This document shows, one piece after another, positions 42,661 to 53,096 of a stretch of DNA of 64,000 nt. A model generated the notes under the pieces. It searched no databases. It was not told the DNA's origin and was given only the letters and a program-made list of their open reading frames with translations. Origin of the DNA: Gracilaria domingensis (taxonomy: Eukaryota; Rhodophyta; Florideophyceae; Gracilariales; Gracilariaceae). The stretch's first letter is position 1, and every line of letters starts with the position of its first letter. The translations under genes and the position numbers were made by a program. The stretch is from positions 103,182-167,181 of the forward strand of contig VCMS01000198.1 in assembly GCA_022539475.1 (NCBI GenBank), in the 5' to 3' direction.

Positions 42661-43484
42661 ACAGTCGCTGCATATAATATACGTTTTGCAAAATAACGCT
42701 TGAAGCCGGAAGAATAAATAAGACTGTACAAGATACCTTTGGTACCTATGTTGCGCTTTTTGATACGTTATGATTATCACTTGACACAGTTCAACGAAAT
42801 CTTAGTCTCTTAGAGAGATTTGTCAAATCAGCTTTTCGCATGTCGTGTTTAAGCTGAGTTATCGCCCAAAATCTTTAGAGTGGAACACCGATAATGTTTT
42901 ACTTCCTTTCCGGCCCATTCCCCTCTGCTTTGTATGCGCCCTTGTAAATATGCGCAGTCCTGTACTTATTTACCAGTGATCGTTCAGGCCAGATTTACCT
43001 TTGGCAACGCTACGAATAAGCGTACGTTTGGACTGTCTCGAAGAACCTTCGGCTCTTCGAGACAGTCCATATTATCTTCTCCGTCACTCGCAGAATCCTT
43101 CTTTCACCCACTCGATTGCCATGAGTCCGGAATTATTGGACCAGAACATATTCCTCTGCAGGTGTACGGTTATAATTCCTGATCCTCAGCCCATCCAATA
43201 AATCTCCGATAAAACGTCTACCTCCCCTCTGTATGCGAGAAACTGGAACGAATTTGTTTTTCTCTCTCTCTATGTCTCTCTTTTATTGGGACACTGGCTT
43301 AAGTAGCACTACGTACAAAGCGATCATCAAGGAACGCTCTCGCACTGGAAGAGCAAACATTTTTTGTTCGTTTCTACTCTTACTCCTACCTGTCGTTTTC
43401 TGGAGTATATCAGAGCCTCCCTTCCCTGGACTGCCTCGTCTGTTCTAGACACCCCAAAGTTACCATCCTGGAAGTTCCGGCAAA
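42661..43484. other. intergenic, one hairpin
   Basis: Upstream side of the secreted protein gene; contains a perfect hairpin at 43029-43069. Nothing else recognised. Confidence 0.5.
43029..43069. repeat. perfect 16-bp hairpin
   Basis: Arms 43029-43044 and 43054-43069 are exact reverse complements around a 9-nt loop (ACCTTCGGC). Confidence 0.88.
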
Positions 43485-44696
43485 ATGACGCTCATTTGCT
43501 ATCTATTTGTTTTTCTCGTGTGCATCGCCTTGACTTCGGCACAGGTGGAGCGCCCCGATGATGATGTTGAGCCAGCGCCTCCATCAATTGGAGCTGACGT
43601 TCCGTTGACGTATTTTGGGCCAGCTCCTTCTCAAGTCGATCCTCGACTTGTGGGCCCAGTACAACTTTTGAAGTCCGGCGTCATTGATTTCGATGAAGGT
43701 ACAATTACCATTCCATTGTACAAAGGAAGATATTATGATAATACCACTCATTATTACATTTTGACTGATACGACGGACCCAGCCAACGCTGCTGCACTTG
43801 GACTAAACCATGCAGCTAAACTAGAGTACGTCACACCGGAATCTGGAGCAACTGCAGATCTGTCTCCAACTGGTATACTTGTGAATCGCACTGGAAAAGT
43901 AGACTTCTCTCCTGTTCGTGTTCTGGAACCGGGACCAGACATCGCCCCATTTCCTCCAGTTCAATTTGCCCCTCCACAAGTTGGTGACGAACTCTATTCT
44001 CCATATGTTCGTATTCTCAATGCTGGAAGCCGCTTGTACAATGCTCCAATCGTCGCTGATGGTATGAGTTCGGATGAGCTTGATGAGTATTGTGAAGGCA
44101 TTCCAGAGAACAATACGGAGGCATTTGAACACATTCACAGCAAAGTAGTGGCCATTTGTCCTAGTGAAGCGACAGTAACAGTCAAACTCACATCAGGATT
44201 TAGTTTCTCGAAGCCAGTGTTCTATATCGCCATGGATGCTTCGGGTGAACTCCCGGCTGCCATGGAAGACACTACACATGCGCCTCGTCTGGAAGAACTA
44301 CTTGTTGGCACGGACGATTCTGCATTCTCACCAGTCGAAAGACTGTTTGCTGTAACTAACGGTTGGACAAATCGTGACTTGGCTCCGGGGGCACCTCAGA
44401 ATGCGACAGTTCATCCCAGTCGTCAGGGTTTCTTCTCCGCTCTCCTCGGAGAGGGCAGTCCGCTGAATGTATTGGGAGGTATTCCAACAGTTGCCACTGA
44501 CTACTCTCCTGCATGGGATCTGAATGTAGGAGAGTGGACGCCATACTCTGTGGAGTACGGCATTCGAGATCGTTTGATTGAGGAGTTTCAAGTGCTTGGC
44601 TTTGTTCAACGCGGATATATGACAGGCCCTGGTGGAACTCCGTACGGAAGCAGTGGTTTCATTGTGAATTGTCCAATTGTACATAGATTCCTTTAA
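43485..44696 (+). CDS. secreted glycoprotein, uncharacterised family
   Basis: 403 aa from ATG 43485. The first 19 residues (MTLICYLFVFLVCIALTSA) form a clear signal peptide. Potential N-glycosylation sites include NTT, NRT, NNT and NAT. A block IDFDEGTITIPLYKGRYYDN followed by YYILTDTTDPANAAALGLNH resembles a family of secreted or periplasmic proteins of unknown function found in fungi, archaea and bacteria (I think DUF7482; tentative). No transmembrane anchor or GPI tail. The C-terminus ends GSSGFIVNCPIVHRFL. Extracellular or vacuolar location is inferred from the signal peptide; no activity can be assigned. Confidence 0.8.
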   Translation: MTLICYLFVFLVCIALTSAQVERPDDDVEPAPPSIGADVPLTYFGPAPSQVDPRLVGPVQLLKSGVIDFDEGTITIPLYKGRYYDNTTHYYILTDTTDPANAAALGLNHAAKLEYVTPESGATADLSPTGILVNRTGKVDFSPVRVLEPGPDIAPFPPVQFAPPQVGDELYSPYVRILNAGSRLYNAPIVADGMSSDELDEYCEGIPENNTEAFEHIHSKVVAICPSEATVTVKLTSGFSFSKPVFYIAMDASGELPAAMEDTTHAPRLEELLVGTDDSAFSPVERLFAVTNGWTNRDLAPGAPQNATVHPSRQGFFSALLGEGSPLNVLGGIPTVATDYSPAWDLNVGEWTPYSVEYGIRDRLIEEFQVLGFVQRGYMTGPGGTPYGSSGFIVNCPIVHRFL

Positions 44697-45102
44697 GATT
44701 TTTGTTTAGGTTGTATTTGCCCGGCTTGTGTGACTCTTTAAGATGGGGTTAGAGGGCCAACCCATAAATGGTTCCCTTTAATTGCTACCTTTCTCTAGCA
44801 TAGAACAGGTACATTAAGTTGACGGATGTATGTGACTGTGTCTATCTCATTCGTGGGCATGCTGAGGTACACAAAACTTCGTGCAGAACGTTGCTCAAAG
44901 AAATGCTTTCTCACAAGGAAGTGGATGTGTACTAATCATAGTGGTGGTGCCTCCTGAAATGACGATTCAACCGTTTTTGGAAACTACACGTACTGTGACC
45001 CTTCCCCCAGTTGAAAAACCTCTAAACCATGAAATAAGAGTGGGGAGTTCGCTTCAGTAAATCCCTGGCCGCAAAGTTGTGGTTTTAGGGAGGGCGAGGG
45101 AA

Positions 45103-45134
45103 GAAACAAAATTGTGCTGAAACAAAATTGTGCT
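45103..45134 (+). repeat. exact 16-bp tandem duplication
   Basis: GAAACAAAATTGTGCT occurs at 45103-45118 and 45119-45134. An imperfect hairpin (TTCACTTGTGAAC with its near complement) follows at 45139-45168. Confidence 0.9.
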
Positions 45135-46467
45135 TGAATTCACTTGTGAACTCTAGTTCACGAGTGAACTCAATCACGGCTCGCTCTAGAGATATCTTCC
45201 ATAAGACGACTCTATTTTCAAACAATGGCACGCACATACCAGTGGAAGAAATCTTGGGAAGTGATTAAAGTGGTTAGGAGTCGTTAACAAAACTCGCGTA
45301 TCGATTATTGCGGTAGCTTGTATTCATCGGCCTGCTGCATGAGGGCGAGAGAGAGAGAGGAAGACATGACTTTCTCTCGCGCATGCATTTTTTTCAAACT
45401 TGCTGTATGTGATGCAGTCTAAGATCGAATCGTATTCGATACATTGCACCGTTTCTCATGACAACGTACTTTGAACGGCACAAGTTTTGAGATGGAACTC
45501 TGTTTGTCGGCAACGCAGTCTTGCGTCAGCCCGAGAAGTTGTTTAATGTATGACGAAATGGAGTTCTAATTGACAACGAGGATAAGTTTACTTCACACTT
45601 GCATACAAGAAGTTGATCCGAAACTCGGCTTTGTGACACCTCAGACTAGATCGAAACATGACAAAGCCCTGTGCGCCAGAGGAAGAGAGTCAAACGTCCG
45701 TCATACAAGCCGCAGCCCGAAAGGATCGTGCTACTAATGCAAGAAGAAGAAGACCACTGGTCTTACAAAGGTAGGTTGCTCTAAATGACTTCCACAACCT
45801 TGAGAATGAAATGGAAGGTTTTCGGTTTCAGTAGCTCTAGGGAAGCTACTGATTTGCTCCAGTTTTCCGCGTGTTCCAGGTTTTGTCGGGGCGCTCTATC
45901 ATCACTATCATCACCCTTGTGTACCAACGAAACGTCAGTTTCGTTTTGAACAGTCGTTCACGGAAGGGATGACCGTGAAAGCATTGACAGCTTGTCCCGT
46001 ACCGATGGTACCGACGTAGCGAAGGACGTGGTAGTTGAAAAGCGTTATTGGTAAAATCTGCATCTTGGGAACATGAACAACAGCAAGTTTGATATGTCTA
46101 TCATGTGATGATCTTAACGCCACATAGCCTCTGAACTGTGGGTATCATAGTCTGCAGCTGTGCCACGCATCTGGATCTCCCGCAAAAGTGCAGCACCTCG
46201 AGGGACAATATTATTTGAAGACAACGATACGTTAACCTTTACACTCTTCAGACAATTACTGAGCTTGGCATACGCGTAACAACATTACTGGCGCCCATTA
46301 ATCAGGCGAGCTGACCTTATATGTTTGACCAGCAACGTTAACGCAGCGGCCTGACGTCGTCATCAACATCATACTACTGTATGCTGCAATATGTCGCTAC
46401 GCCATTCGATGAATGCTGAATTCTGCCAAGGAGTTGGAGAGAAGACTCGATAAGGTATTTCGAAACA

Positions 46468-46488
46468 GCACTGCGAACTTCGCAGTGC
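46468..46488. repeat. 9-bp perfect hairpin
   Basis: GCACTGCGA, ACT loop, TCGCAGTGC. A second short palindrome, ATGACTTGAAGTCAT, follows 17 nt later. Confidence 0.75.
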
Positions 46489-46823
46489 CAAGTGCTGTCA
46501 AGTCAATGACTTGAAGTCATCAGTTGCCTGCCAATGGTTATGAAATGGGATATGACAATGTGAAAGACAGCGCGCGATGTAGTGCATACGAAGGTAATAT
46601 CATGACAATGAGTTATCCACGTCTATCCAGCTTGAGAGGCGGATAGATAAGTTGTGCATCGACTAAAAAGACGTTTGCCTTCGGTACGTTTCTCGGCCCA
46701 TTAAACAGTTGACGTTAAAGGTACTGACGGAACTGTCGATACCGTCGATGCAAAAGCAAAAGGCACCTCAAAAGACAACGGGGAGGTATGATGGAGAGAA
46801 CCTTAACCTTATTATGCTGGCCA

Positions 46824-47102
46824 GGTGCCATCAAGGCCGGCTTTTGCGAGGAGGCCGAGATGGCACGATTGACGCCCAAATGTTCGCACGCCCTTCGCTG
46901 CAGAAAGAGGCGGCAACAAGCTCTGGATCGGTCCGCTTCATTGCTGTTCGCCAAGAATTGGCCGAGAAGAGCCTCACCCGATATTTTGGGGGCGCTTTGC
47001 ATTGTTGACAACAAGGCATGCGACCTGAGAGGTCGCATGAAGGCCTCCAATTGTGAAGACGCCGAGCGCGCTCGCTCGACAGCCGTTGCGCACGCGCTCG
47101 GG
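46824..47102 (+). repeat. two diverged copies of a ~75-bp unit
   Basis: 46824-46900 and 47031-47102 align with roughly two-thirds identity (GGTGCCATCAAGGCC... versus GGTCGCATGAAGGCC..., both with GCCGAG and CGCACGC later). In the + frame both translate to related stretches (IKAGFCEEAEMAR, MKASNCEDAERAR). It may be a decayed coding repeat. Confidence 0.45.
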
Positions 47103-47409
47103 GAGAGCAGGCCACTAAACGCTTCTCCTGCTGCCGCCATCCAAGCACAGCGCTTCGGACACCCATGTTTCTACGATTCATTCGCACCTTGGTGATACAG
47201 AATAAATTATCAGGAAGCCTCCTCGCCACAGGTGGCCGTATACAGGGTACAAGGGTTCGTTCGCTCTTATTCTTAAGCGCACCAGACGACCCTTCGCGCT
47301 CCGCGCTCCGCTGTCGGCCGTCCGAGTCCCCATTGTTTTTTCTGTAGTCATTCGCTGCACCCTTTTGAGTTTCTCCGAGCATTATCTACGTTGGCAACTC
47401 AACTTCAAT

Positions 47410-48084
47410 ATGGAGATGGTTGATCCGATGTTAGTGGCCAAGTTTCGCGCCAACGTCTCAGTCAAGGACAGGAGGTACCGTCTCAACAAATACAAGCAAT
47501 GTTTCGTTGGCATGGAAGCCATCGACTGGCTGGTTAATTCTGGCCATGCCAAGACCAGAAGCGAGGCAGTTGATGTCGGTGAAAGGATGCGCCATATGGG
47601 CTTGTTTGACCATGTCGTGTTCGAACATGGCTTCGAGGATAAGAACTACTTCTACACCTTCAACGATGACGAGCCGCTGGCCATGGATGATCTACCGGAC
47701 ATGACCGAGAGAAAGGGAATTGCTCTTATCGCTCATAACAATCTCAAGTCTACTCTCATAGAATGGACCCAGAAGCACAAGGATGCCCTCGCCAATCACA
47801 CGCTCGTGGCCACAGGAACAACTGGCGGTTTGATAAAGGAGAACACTGGTCTTGATGTGCGGCTCATGAACAGTGGACCACTCGGTGGTGATCAACAAAT
47901 TGGTGCACTCGTGGCAGAGCAACGTATTAGTGTCCTGATTTTCTTCTGGGATCCCCTCACGGCTCAACCTCATGAAAGCGATGTGAAAGCCCTGCTTCGT
48001 CTCGCAGTTCTCTGTAACGCAGCAATTGCCATGAATGTGTTCACTGCTGACCTGCTCATATCGGCTATTTCGAGAAAGAAGTAA
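47410..48084 (+). CDS. DEP domain fused to methylglyoxal synthase
   Basis: 224 aa from ATG 47410. Residues about 5-85 are a DEP domain (YRLNKYKQCFVGMEAIDWL, RSEAVDVGERMRHMGLFDHV, DKNYFYTF), a eukaryotic module for membrane or receptor-signalling contacts. Residues 102-220 are a full methylglyoxal synthase, which converts dihydroxyacetone phosphate to methylglyoxal and phosphate: IALIAHNNLK (K113), ATGTTG (134-139), SGPLGGDQQIGAL with D161, FFWDPL with D181, PHESDVKALLRLA with H188 and D191, and a C-terminal AMNVFTADLLI. The residues known as catalytic or phosphate-binding in the bacterial enzyme (Asp71, Asp91, His98, Asp101 in E. coli) are all present. This is a true MgsA-type synthase, not the regulatory MGS-like fold of carbamoyl-phosphate synthetase. 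The gene has no intron and no targeting signal. Confidence 0.95.
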   Translation: MEMVDPMLVAKFRANVSVKDRRYRLNKYKQCFVGMEAIDWLVNSGHAKTRSEAVDVGERMRHMGLFDHVVFEHGFEDKNYFYTFNDDEPLAMDDLPDMTERKGIALIAHNNLKSTLIEWTQKHKDALANHTLVATGTTGGLIKENTGLDVRLMNSGPLGGDQQIGALVAEQRISVLIFFWDPLTAQPHESDVKALLRLAVLCNAAIAMNVFTADLLISAISRKK

Positions 48085-48994
48085 TTGACTAAACAAGTTG
48101 GTCGTTGCGTCGTAGTGAAGCCAATTGTTGACTGCTCGCGAGGGACTTGTAAGGTCGGGTTAGATCTGATACAACAAAATGAAGCTTCTATTTATGAAGT
48201 CTCACTCGTCTGGCCCTTCGATGATTCTGTGACTATTCCGAAAGGGCATTGGGATCTTTCTGCTGAGTGAATCAAGTCGAAGTAGAGCGGTCTATGTCCA
48301 GCTTCGTGCCTATGATTATGAAGTATGTTTCCGGTACCCACCCTGTTTCTAGAATACTCCACCTAGGACACCAACTGGTCAGTTTCATCCTGACTCCTGC
48401 ATGAATGTCTCTCGCACACATAGTGAGTTAGGGCATAGTAATGAGGTGAAGTACATTCTTTCCTCAAGTATTTGTGATTGACCGTCTAACGCCCCAGAGA
48501 TCAACGCATCCAAGCTCTTTTACCTTCGACAAGCTTTTGCGGGGCCGGGAATGCGAACAATAAACTGTATACGCGCATTGTTTTCTATTTAACAGAAGTA
48601 CATAGTTACAAGTCTCACGTGGCGCAAAAGTATCAGGCCCTCCGAAATACCGACCTTTCTCCTTCCAACACCATCGACGGTTAATACTACCTGGGAGAAA
48701 CGGGGGAACTGAATTCAGAGGAAATGTCGGTTTTTAAGTGGCAAAGATTCAGCCGTAGGCTTGGGAAACGCTCCATTTCTCCAAGTTCTTGGCAGCCCAC
48801 ATTTCTCTCTGAATACACATAACAAGGTCATCGATCTATCCATGTATTTCTTCGCACCTCGAAGAAGAATGAGAAAAAGTATCAAAGCGTATGAATATCG
48901 CCCGTGTTTACATGATCACAAAACAAAAGAACAGTTACAGCGTTTAGCCGCAGAAACGAAAGATAAGAAGGGGATTTCGGTATGCACAGGCGTA
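48085..48994. other. intergenic between convergent genes
   Basis: 3' flanks of the DEP-MGS gene and the coiled-coil gene. No further feature recognised. Confidence 0.55.
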
Positions 48995-50278
48995 CTATGC
49001 AACCTCGACGTTGGGTTCCTGTACAGTTGTCGAAGAGCCACACTGGAGGACATACATTCTCCGAGCCTGGGTCTCCGCTTCCATCAAGCACAGCATTTTG
49101 AGACAAGCGTTAAGATGTCCTGCAACGTCCTCCCGCCACTTCGGGTTGTAAGTAGTAATATCAGCAAACTTGGATTCACCGTCTTCAATGGTTCGCTGAA
49201 GCTCACGATAGTGCTCCGAATCTGCCGCAAAGAACTTCTTCCCATCGCCCATTAATCTGTCGGCCTTTTCCCATGTGTCTGCGTTTTGGAGCTCTGTTTT
49301 CAACGCGGCCGAAATCGCCCCTCGGTCGTTAAGATACTGATTTGCCTTTCTCAAGGCAGATTCCAGTTCGGCAGCTTTCTGAGAAACTAGGACTTCTGCT
49401 TCTTCTCTTAGAGCTCGCTCTTTGATAGCAATTTGCTTAGTCTCATGTTCCAGCTGTTCTGCCCTTAACAACGCATCTTCTTTGGTCTTGGCACGTTCTC
49501 TTTCTTTCCATAGAGAAGACTCCGCTTCCGTCAAAGCAGCTTGAATAACTTCCTTTTCCATCTGAAGCCCATCAGATTTAATTTGTATTTCATTGATCTG
49601 CTTCTGCGAGACTTCGTACCGCCTGTTGGCTTCTTCTTTCTCGCGCCGTTCTTCTTCCGCAACGCGCTTAATCTCATTCGCTTTGCTCCGCAACGCTTGT
49701 AAGTCCGTTCGCAGCACGCTGACTTTCTTGTTATATTCATCTTTTCGCTGCTGCAGTTCATTGGCTTTCTTCTGGAAATCACTAGATAGACTTGCATAGT
49801 CTCGTCCCTTCTGTTCAGCTTTGATTGCTAGCTCGTCGTTCTCCTGTCTAATTTGATTCACCTCAAGGAGCAACTTTTCGTAATTATCCCGTGCTTCGTT
49901 AAGCTCCCCTTTGAGTATTTCTATCTTCTTGTCCGGATCCATGATATCCGTGTACGCATTTGAGTTCCTGGACCCGTCGCTACTTTCATCGTAAAAGGAA
50001 TCCGGTAACAAGGAGGACGAAGAGTCGCGGTGCCTGGAGGCCTTCCTTTTCCGAGTCCATCTCTCTAGCTTGAGGTCGAAGTTTTCGCTTTCGATTTTTT
50101 CCATGCGATTGTCCTTTTCTCGCAGCGATGTGACCAGAAGAGGTCTCTGGTGCGACTCGGAGATCAACATGTTTGGTAAGGTGAAATGGTTAACGGTGTG
50201 CCAGTGAAGAGGAAGAATGGAAAGCTGCGAGGAGGTAGCGGTAGGTAGCAGGCAAGGCAGGCGAGACACGATGAGCAT
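48995..50278 (-). CDS. coiled-coil protein with a CM1/centrosomin-like motif
   Basis: 427 aa from the first ATG at 50278; a second ATG at 50170 would give 391 aa. After a hydrophobic, poorly structured N-terminus there is LREKDNRMEKIESENFDLKL at residues about 52-71 (nt about 50065-50125). It fits the Cnn_1N (CM1) signature of centrosomin, Mto1/Pcp1 and CDK5RAP2, which binds gamma-tubulin complexes. Then follow a Ser-rich linker and a nearly continuous coiled coil (residues about 120-330) with heptads rich in Glu, Lys and Arg. The C-terminus (NPKWREDVAGHLNACLKMLC...) is helical. If the motif is real the protein would recruit gamma-tubulin complexes to a spindle-pole or polar-ring structure; the assignment rests on a short motif. 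Confidence 0.7.
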   Translation of the reverse strand: MLIVSRLPCLLPTATSSQLSILPLHWHTVNHFTLPNMLISESHQRPLLVTSLREKDNRMEKIESENFDLKLERWTRKRKASRHRDSSSSLLPDSFYDESSDGSRNSNAYTDIMDPDKKIEILKGELNEARDNYEKLLLEVNQIRQENDELAIKAEQKGRDYASLSSDFQKKANELQQRKDEYNKKVSVLRTDLQALRSKANEIKRVAEEERREKEEANRRYEVSQKQINEIQIKSDGLQMEKEVIQAALTEAESSLWKERERAKTKEDALLRAEQLEHETKQIAIKERALREEAEVLVSQKAAELESALRKANQYLNDRGAISAALKTELQNADTWEKADRLMGDGKKFFAADSEHYRELQRTIEDGESKFADITTYNPKWREDVAGHLNACLKMLCLMEAETQARRMYVLQCGSSTTVQEPNVEVA

Positions 50279-51572
50279 GCTTCTTTGTTGCTTTTGTTGA
50301 CGCAAAATAGTTGAGTGTAACCACCTACCGAATTCTGATGTCCAGCACCTACATTTAAACTTGAAATTTTGAAAATTCAAATACCCAATCCACGTGGCTT
50401 CCTCTTTGCGGCAGGGGTTGTTGAGGAAGTACCATCTTGGTAGGACCTCGAGTGTCTATCTGTCATAGTCTCAAGAGTCTATGGATGAGCCAGTGCCGTC
50501 ACACGACTGGAACATGTTTCCCTGCTCCGCGCACGCACACGGCTGCGGTGTTAGTCACATTGCAGGATACGGCAAAGAGTTTTCGATTCCGTTGCATCGG
50601 AATATGAAAGAACTGTGTGCGGCCTTTGAGGGGGCAAGATAAGACTGTGCATGCATTAGCCTTGAGAGAATGCTGCTATCACTCTAGTCGTGGATATGAA
50701 GTTGTGTATACAACTGAGTAACTGACAACCAGGCTACATGTAAAGTGTAGAGGCCATGGTTGGTCATTGTCGCGATATTGAAAGCGTGCAAAGTGCGGTG
50801 GATCGTCGCATTTAACCATCAGGTCTTTGGATGTGAACGGCTTCGACTGCTTTGGCAAACAGCATACCAAGCTGTCCCCACTTCTTCCTCACAGCGCATT
50901 GCCCCTATAGCTGTTTCCATTGCCACAGAATACAACTTGCCCACCACCGGGAGAATCTTTCGAGTGCCATCCCGAGGAGTGCCTTCGAAGTCGAGATAAA
51001 CCGATGTCGAAAGTGTTTATTATCATGATGATACTCGGAACGTCATAGCGAGCTGAGGTAGGGGACAGACGCTGTGCCACGTACAGCAATGTGTGGCCAG
51101 AACCACCGAATATGTCCCGCCACCAAAACGGCAGCTTGCCTTCTACATGGGTGGATTGCAAGCGGACCCAAAACATTCCAGGCACATTACGTCTATCCAT
51201 CCCAAAACGGGAAAGTTCGTGTGCCATATTATCGTCACAGTGCAGTGACAGCCAAAGAGTGCAGTAGCATGATGCTGTAGCTTAGGCGAGTTATGACTGT
51301 CGCCGTCGAACTCTGGTGGAAGCCAATTTCGCTATGTTTCCCGAAACGGAAACGGAAAGTTATCAAGAATGCCACGCCAACGCGCCGTGGCAACACAGAG
51401 GCCGGCGAATCAATCTGCAGAGCGAAAAAGCTCTCATGCTTAAAACATAAACGGGCCCCTGCCTTCGTAACTCGCTGAAGAAATCCATACGCTCTTGGTG
51501 TTCCAGAGAGCGCTTCTTCTCGATCTTTCGGATCTAAAGCAAGTTCGGCCGTCAACGCATAAAACATCTTGA
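50279..51572. other. intergenic between divergent genes
   Basis: Shared upstream region of the CM1-like gene (-) and the propeller-like gene (+). No other feature recognised. Confidence 0.55.
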
Positions 51573-53096
51573 ATGTCAACGATGAGCGATGTCCAACCCT
51601 CTAACACCCCCTTTCTGCACACGGATGGCTGGTGCGAAGTTCTGAGTCGAATGCCTGGCACGGACAGTCGCTTCGCAGCCCTCTCAGGCTCGTTCCTGCA
51701 CGAAGCATTATGCAAACGGAAAGTAAAACTCTACGAGCCGACTGATATCATATCGAAGGTCTCCACAATCCGAGAAGGAGTGGCATTCCATACTCTTAGT
51801 GCCGACGGAACCCTTGTGGCGGTGTTTTCCGAGACCATCTATCCTATCATTCGAGTGTACGAGTTGAAGACCAAAAAGCAGGTACTATTTCTTCGTATGG
51901 GTATGATGCCTGGGGTGCTAAAAATGGCATTTTCACCGGATAGCTCAGTATTCGCCGTCTACGGCGACCGAGCCTATTTGATTTATCGCTTAACGAAAGT
52001 GGGAGATGAGGATGGACTTTGGTACGTTGAGCGAATCAGGGCCATTGAACGGAAGTATACTCCGAACGTTGGCATCATGAAGAAAGAGGTTGGCATTAGT
52101 TTCTCGGAAGATATAAACCACGTTGTATTTCAAGAAATCTCAGTAGATCTGAAACGAGGAAGAGGAATGGGGATGAAGGTCAAGTATGAAGACGTGGATA
52201 TTTCGCTTTCCAGAGACTATCTTGATCAAGAAGTGGGGGTCACGACAACTGTTGTTCGGTGGCACGAGAACAACTACGACAGTGAGGTCATCTACAACAC
52301 CAGTCGCTTTTCCGTTGTTGATTTCTTATTTTCCGCACATCCTAACAGAACAGTCATACCTCCAGGTTGCGTGAGCAAGATGTTCGGGGTTGTTATATCG
52401 GCAGAGGAAAAGCTCTCTCGTCTAATATTTGCTCATTGTCCCACGACTGGAAAGCTCATCGAAGCTAAGCCGAGTCCTTGTGGGAAGTATTTGTTGGAGC
52501 TAAGAAGAGTGCAGGGTGGCGGTTATCTTATAAGAAAGATTGGTATGGCCGATTTGAAAGATATAAGCGTGTCCTCACTACCGATCCCTCCCTCTGACAC
52601 CCCTTTGCAAGTTGTTGACTTCCTCCTTGCAGCAAACATTGCAATAGTGATGTTCGCGGAGAGGGTTAACTTTCGCAGCAGCTCCGCAGGTTCTCGCAAT
52701 ACTTCGTTCTCAACTTTCACACCACACGGTTGGGTAGTGTATGACATTCGACATTCAGGTTCATTCTATGCAGTTATGAAACGGGACACTGGGACTGAAT
52801 ATCAAGCAGACAAGGGAAATATCACATTGAGTCGTGATGGTCAACATATTGCTGTTGTCCCAGTTCGAGAGACGAGAGATTCAGACTGTGAGTTGCACAT
52901 TTTCGACGTTTCTAACGGCTGCCTTGCCCAATTTCGAAGGATTCGAACATGCTGTTCTACAGCCAATGTACACACAACGAATACCCCCGAACGATGTGCA
53001 TGTAGACATGTCATCGGCGAGGGTCTTCAGGCTTCAGTTTCAACCTTTTCGAGAAACCATGAAGACATGTCAATTGTTTGGTCTTCCCCAAGGTGA
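51573..53096 (+). CDS. WD40/beta-propeller-like protein, unassigned
   Basis: 507 aa from ATG 51573. Several blades can be glimpsed as alternating strand patterns with Asp-Gly or Asp-Ser turns: HTLSADGTLVAVFSE, MAFSPDSSVFAVYGDRAYLI, ITLSRDGQHIAVVPV and ELHIFDVSNG. This is the pattern of WD40 or related propellers, though WD dipeptides are scarce. The N-terminus (LHTDGWCEVLSRMPGTDSRFAALSG) could be an F-box-like or short helical region, uncertain. No signal peptide or membrane segment. I do not recognise an orthologue. Confidence 0.75.
   Translation: MSTMSDVQPSNTPFLHTDGWCEVLSRMPGTDSRFAALSGSFLHEALCKRKVKLYEPTDIISKVSTIREGVAFHTLSADGTLVAVFSETIYPIIRVYELKTKKQVLFLRMGMMPGVLKMAFSPDSSVFAVYGDRAYLIYRLTKVGDEDGLWYVERIRAIERKYTPNVGIMKKEVGISFSEDINHVVFQEISVDLKRGRGMGMKVKYEDVDISLSRDYLDQEVGVTTTVVRWHENNYDSEVIYNTSRFSVVDFLFSAHPNRTVIPPGCVSKMFGVVISAEEKLSRLIFAHCPTTGKLIEAKPSPCGKYLLELRRVQGGGYLIRKIGMADLKDISVSSLPIPPSDTPLQVVDFLLAANIAIVMFAERVNFRSSSAGSRNTSFSTFTPHGWVVYDIRHSGSFYAVMKRDTGTEYQADKGNITLSRDGQHIAVVPVRETRDSDCELHIFDVSNGCLAQFRRIRTCCSTANVHTTNTPERCACRHVIGEGLQASVSTFSRNHEDMSIVWSSPR

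Larger units (their letters stand above)
44697..47409. other. long intergenic with short repeats
   Basis: 2.7 kb without a supported gene. It contains a 16-bp tandem duplication (45103-45134), hairpins at 45139-45168 and 46468-46488, a 15-nt palindrome near 46505, and an imperfect direct repeat (46824-46900 and 47031-47102). The last 200 nt are the probable 5' leader of the DEP-MGS gene. Confidence 0.5.

Noticed and set aside
46788-47195. 135-codon + ORF before the DEP-MGS gene
   Set aside because: Overlaps equally long frames on the minus strand. The internal repeat is noted, but coding is not supported.
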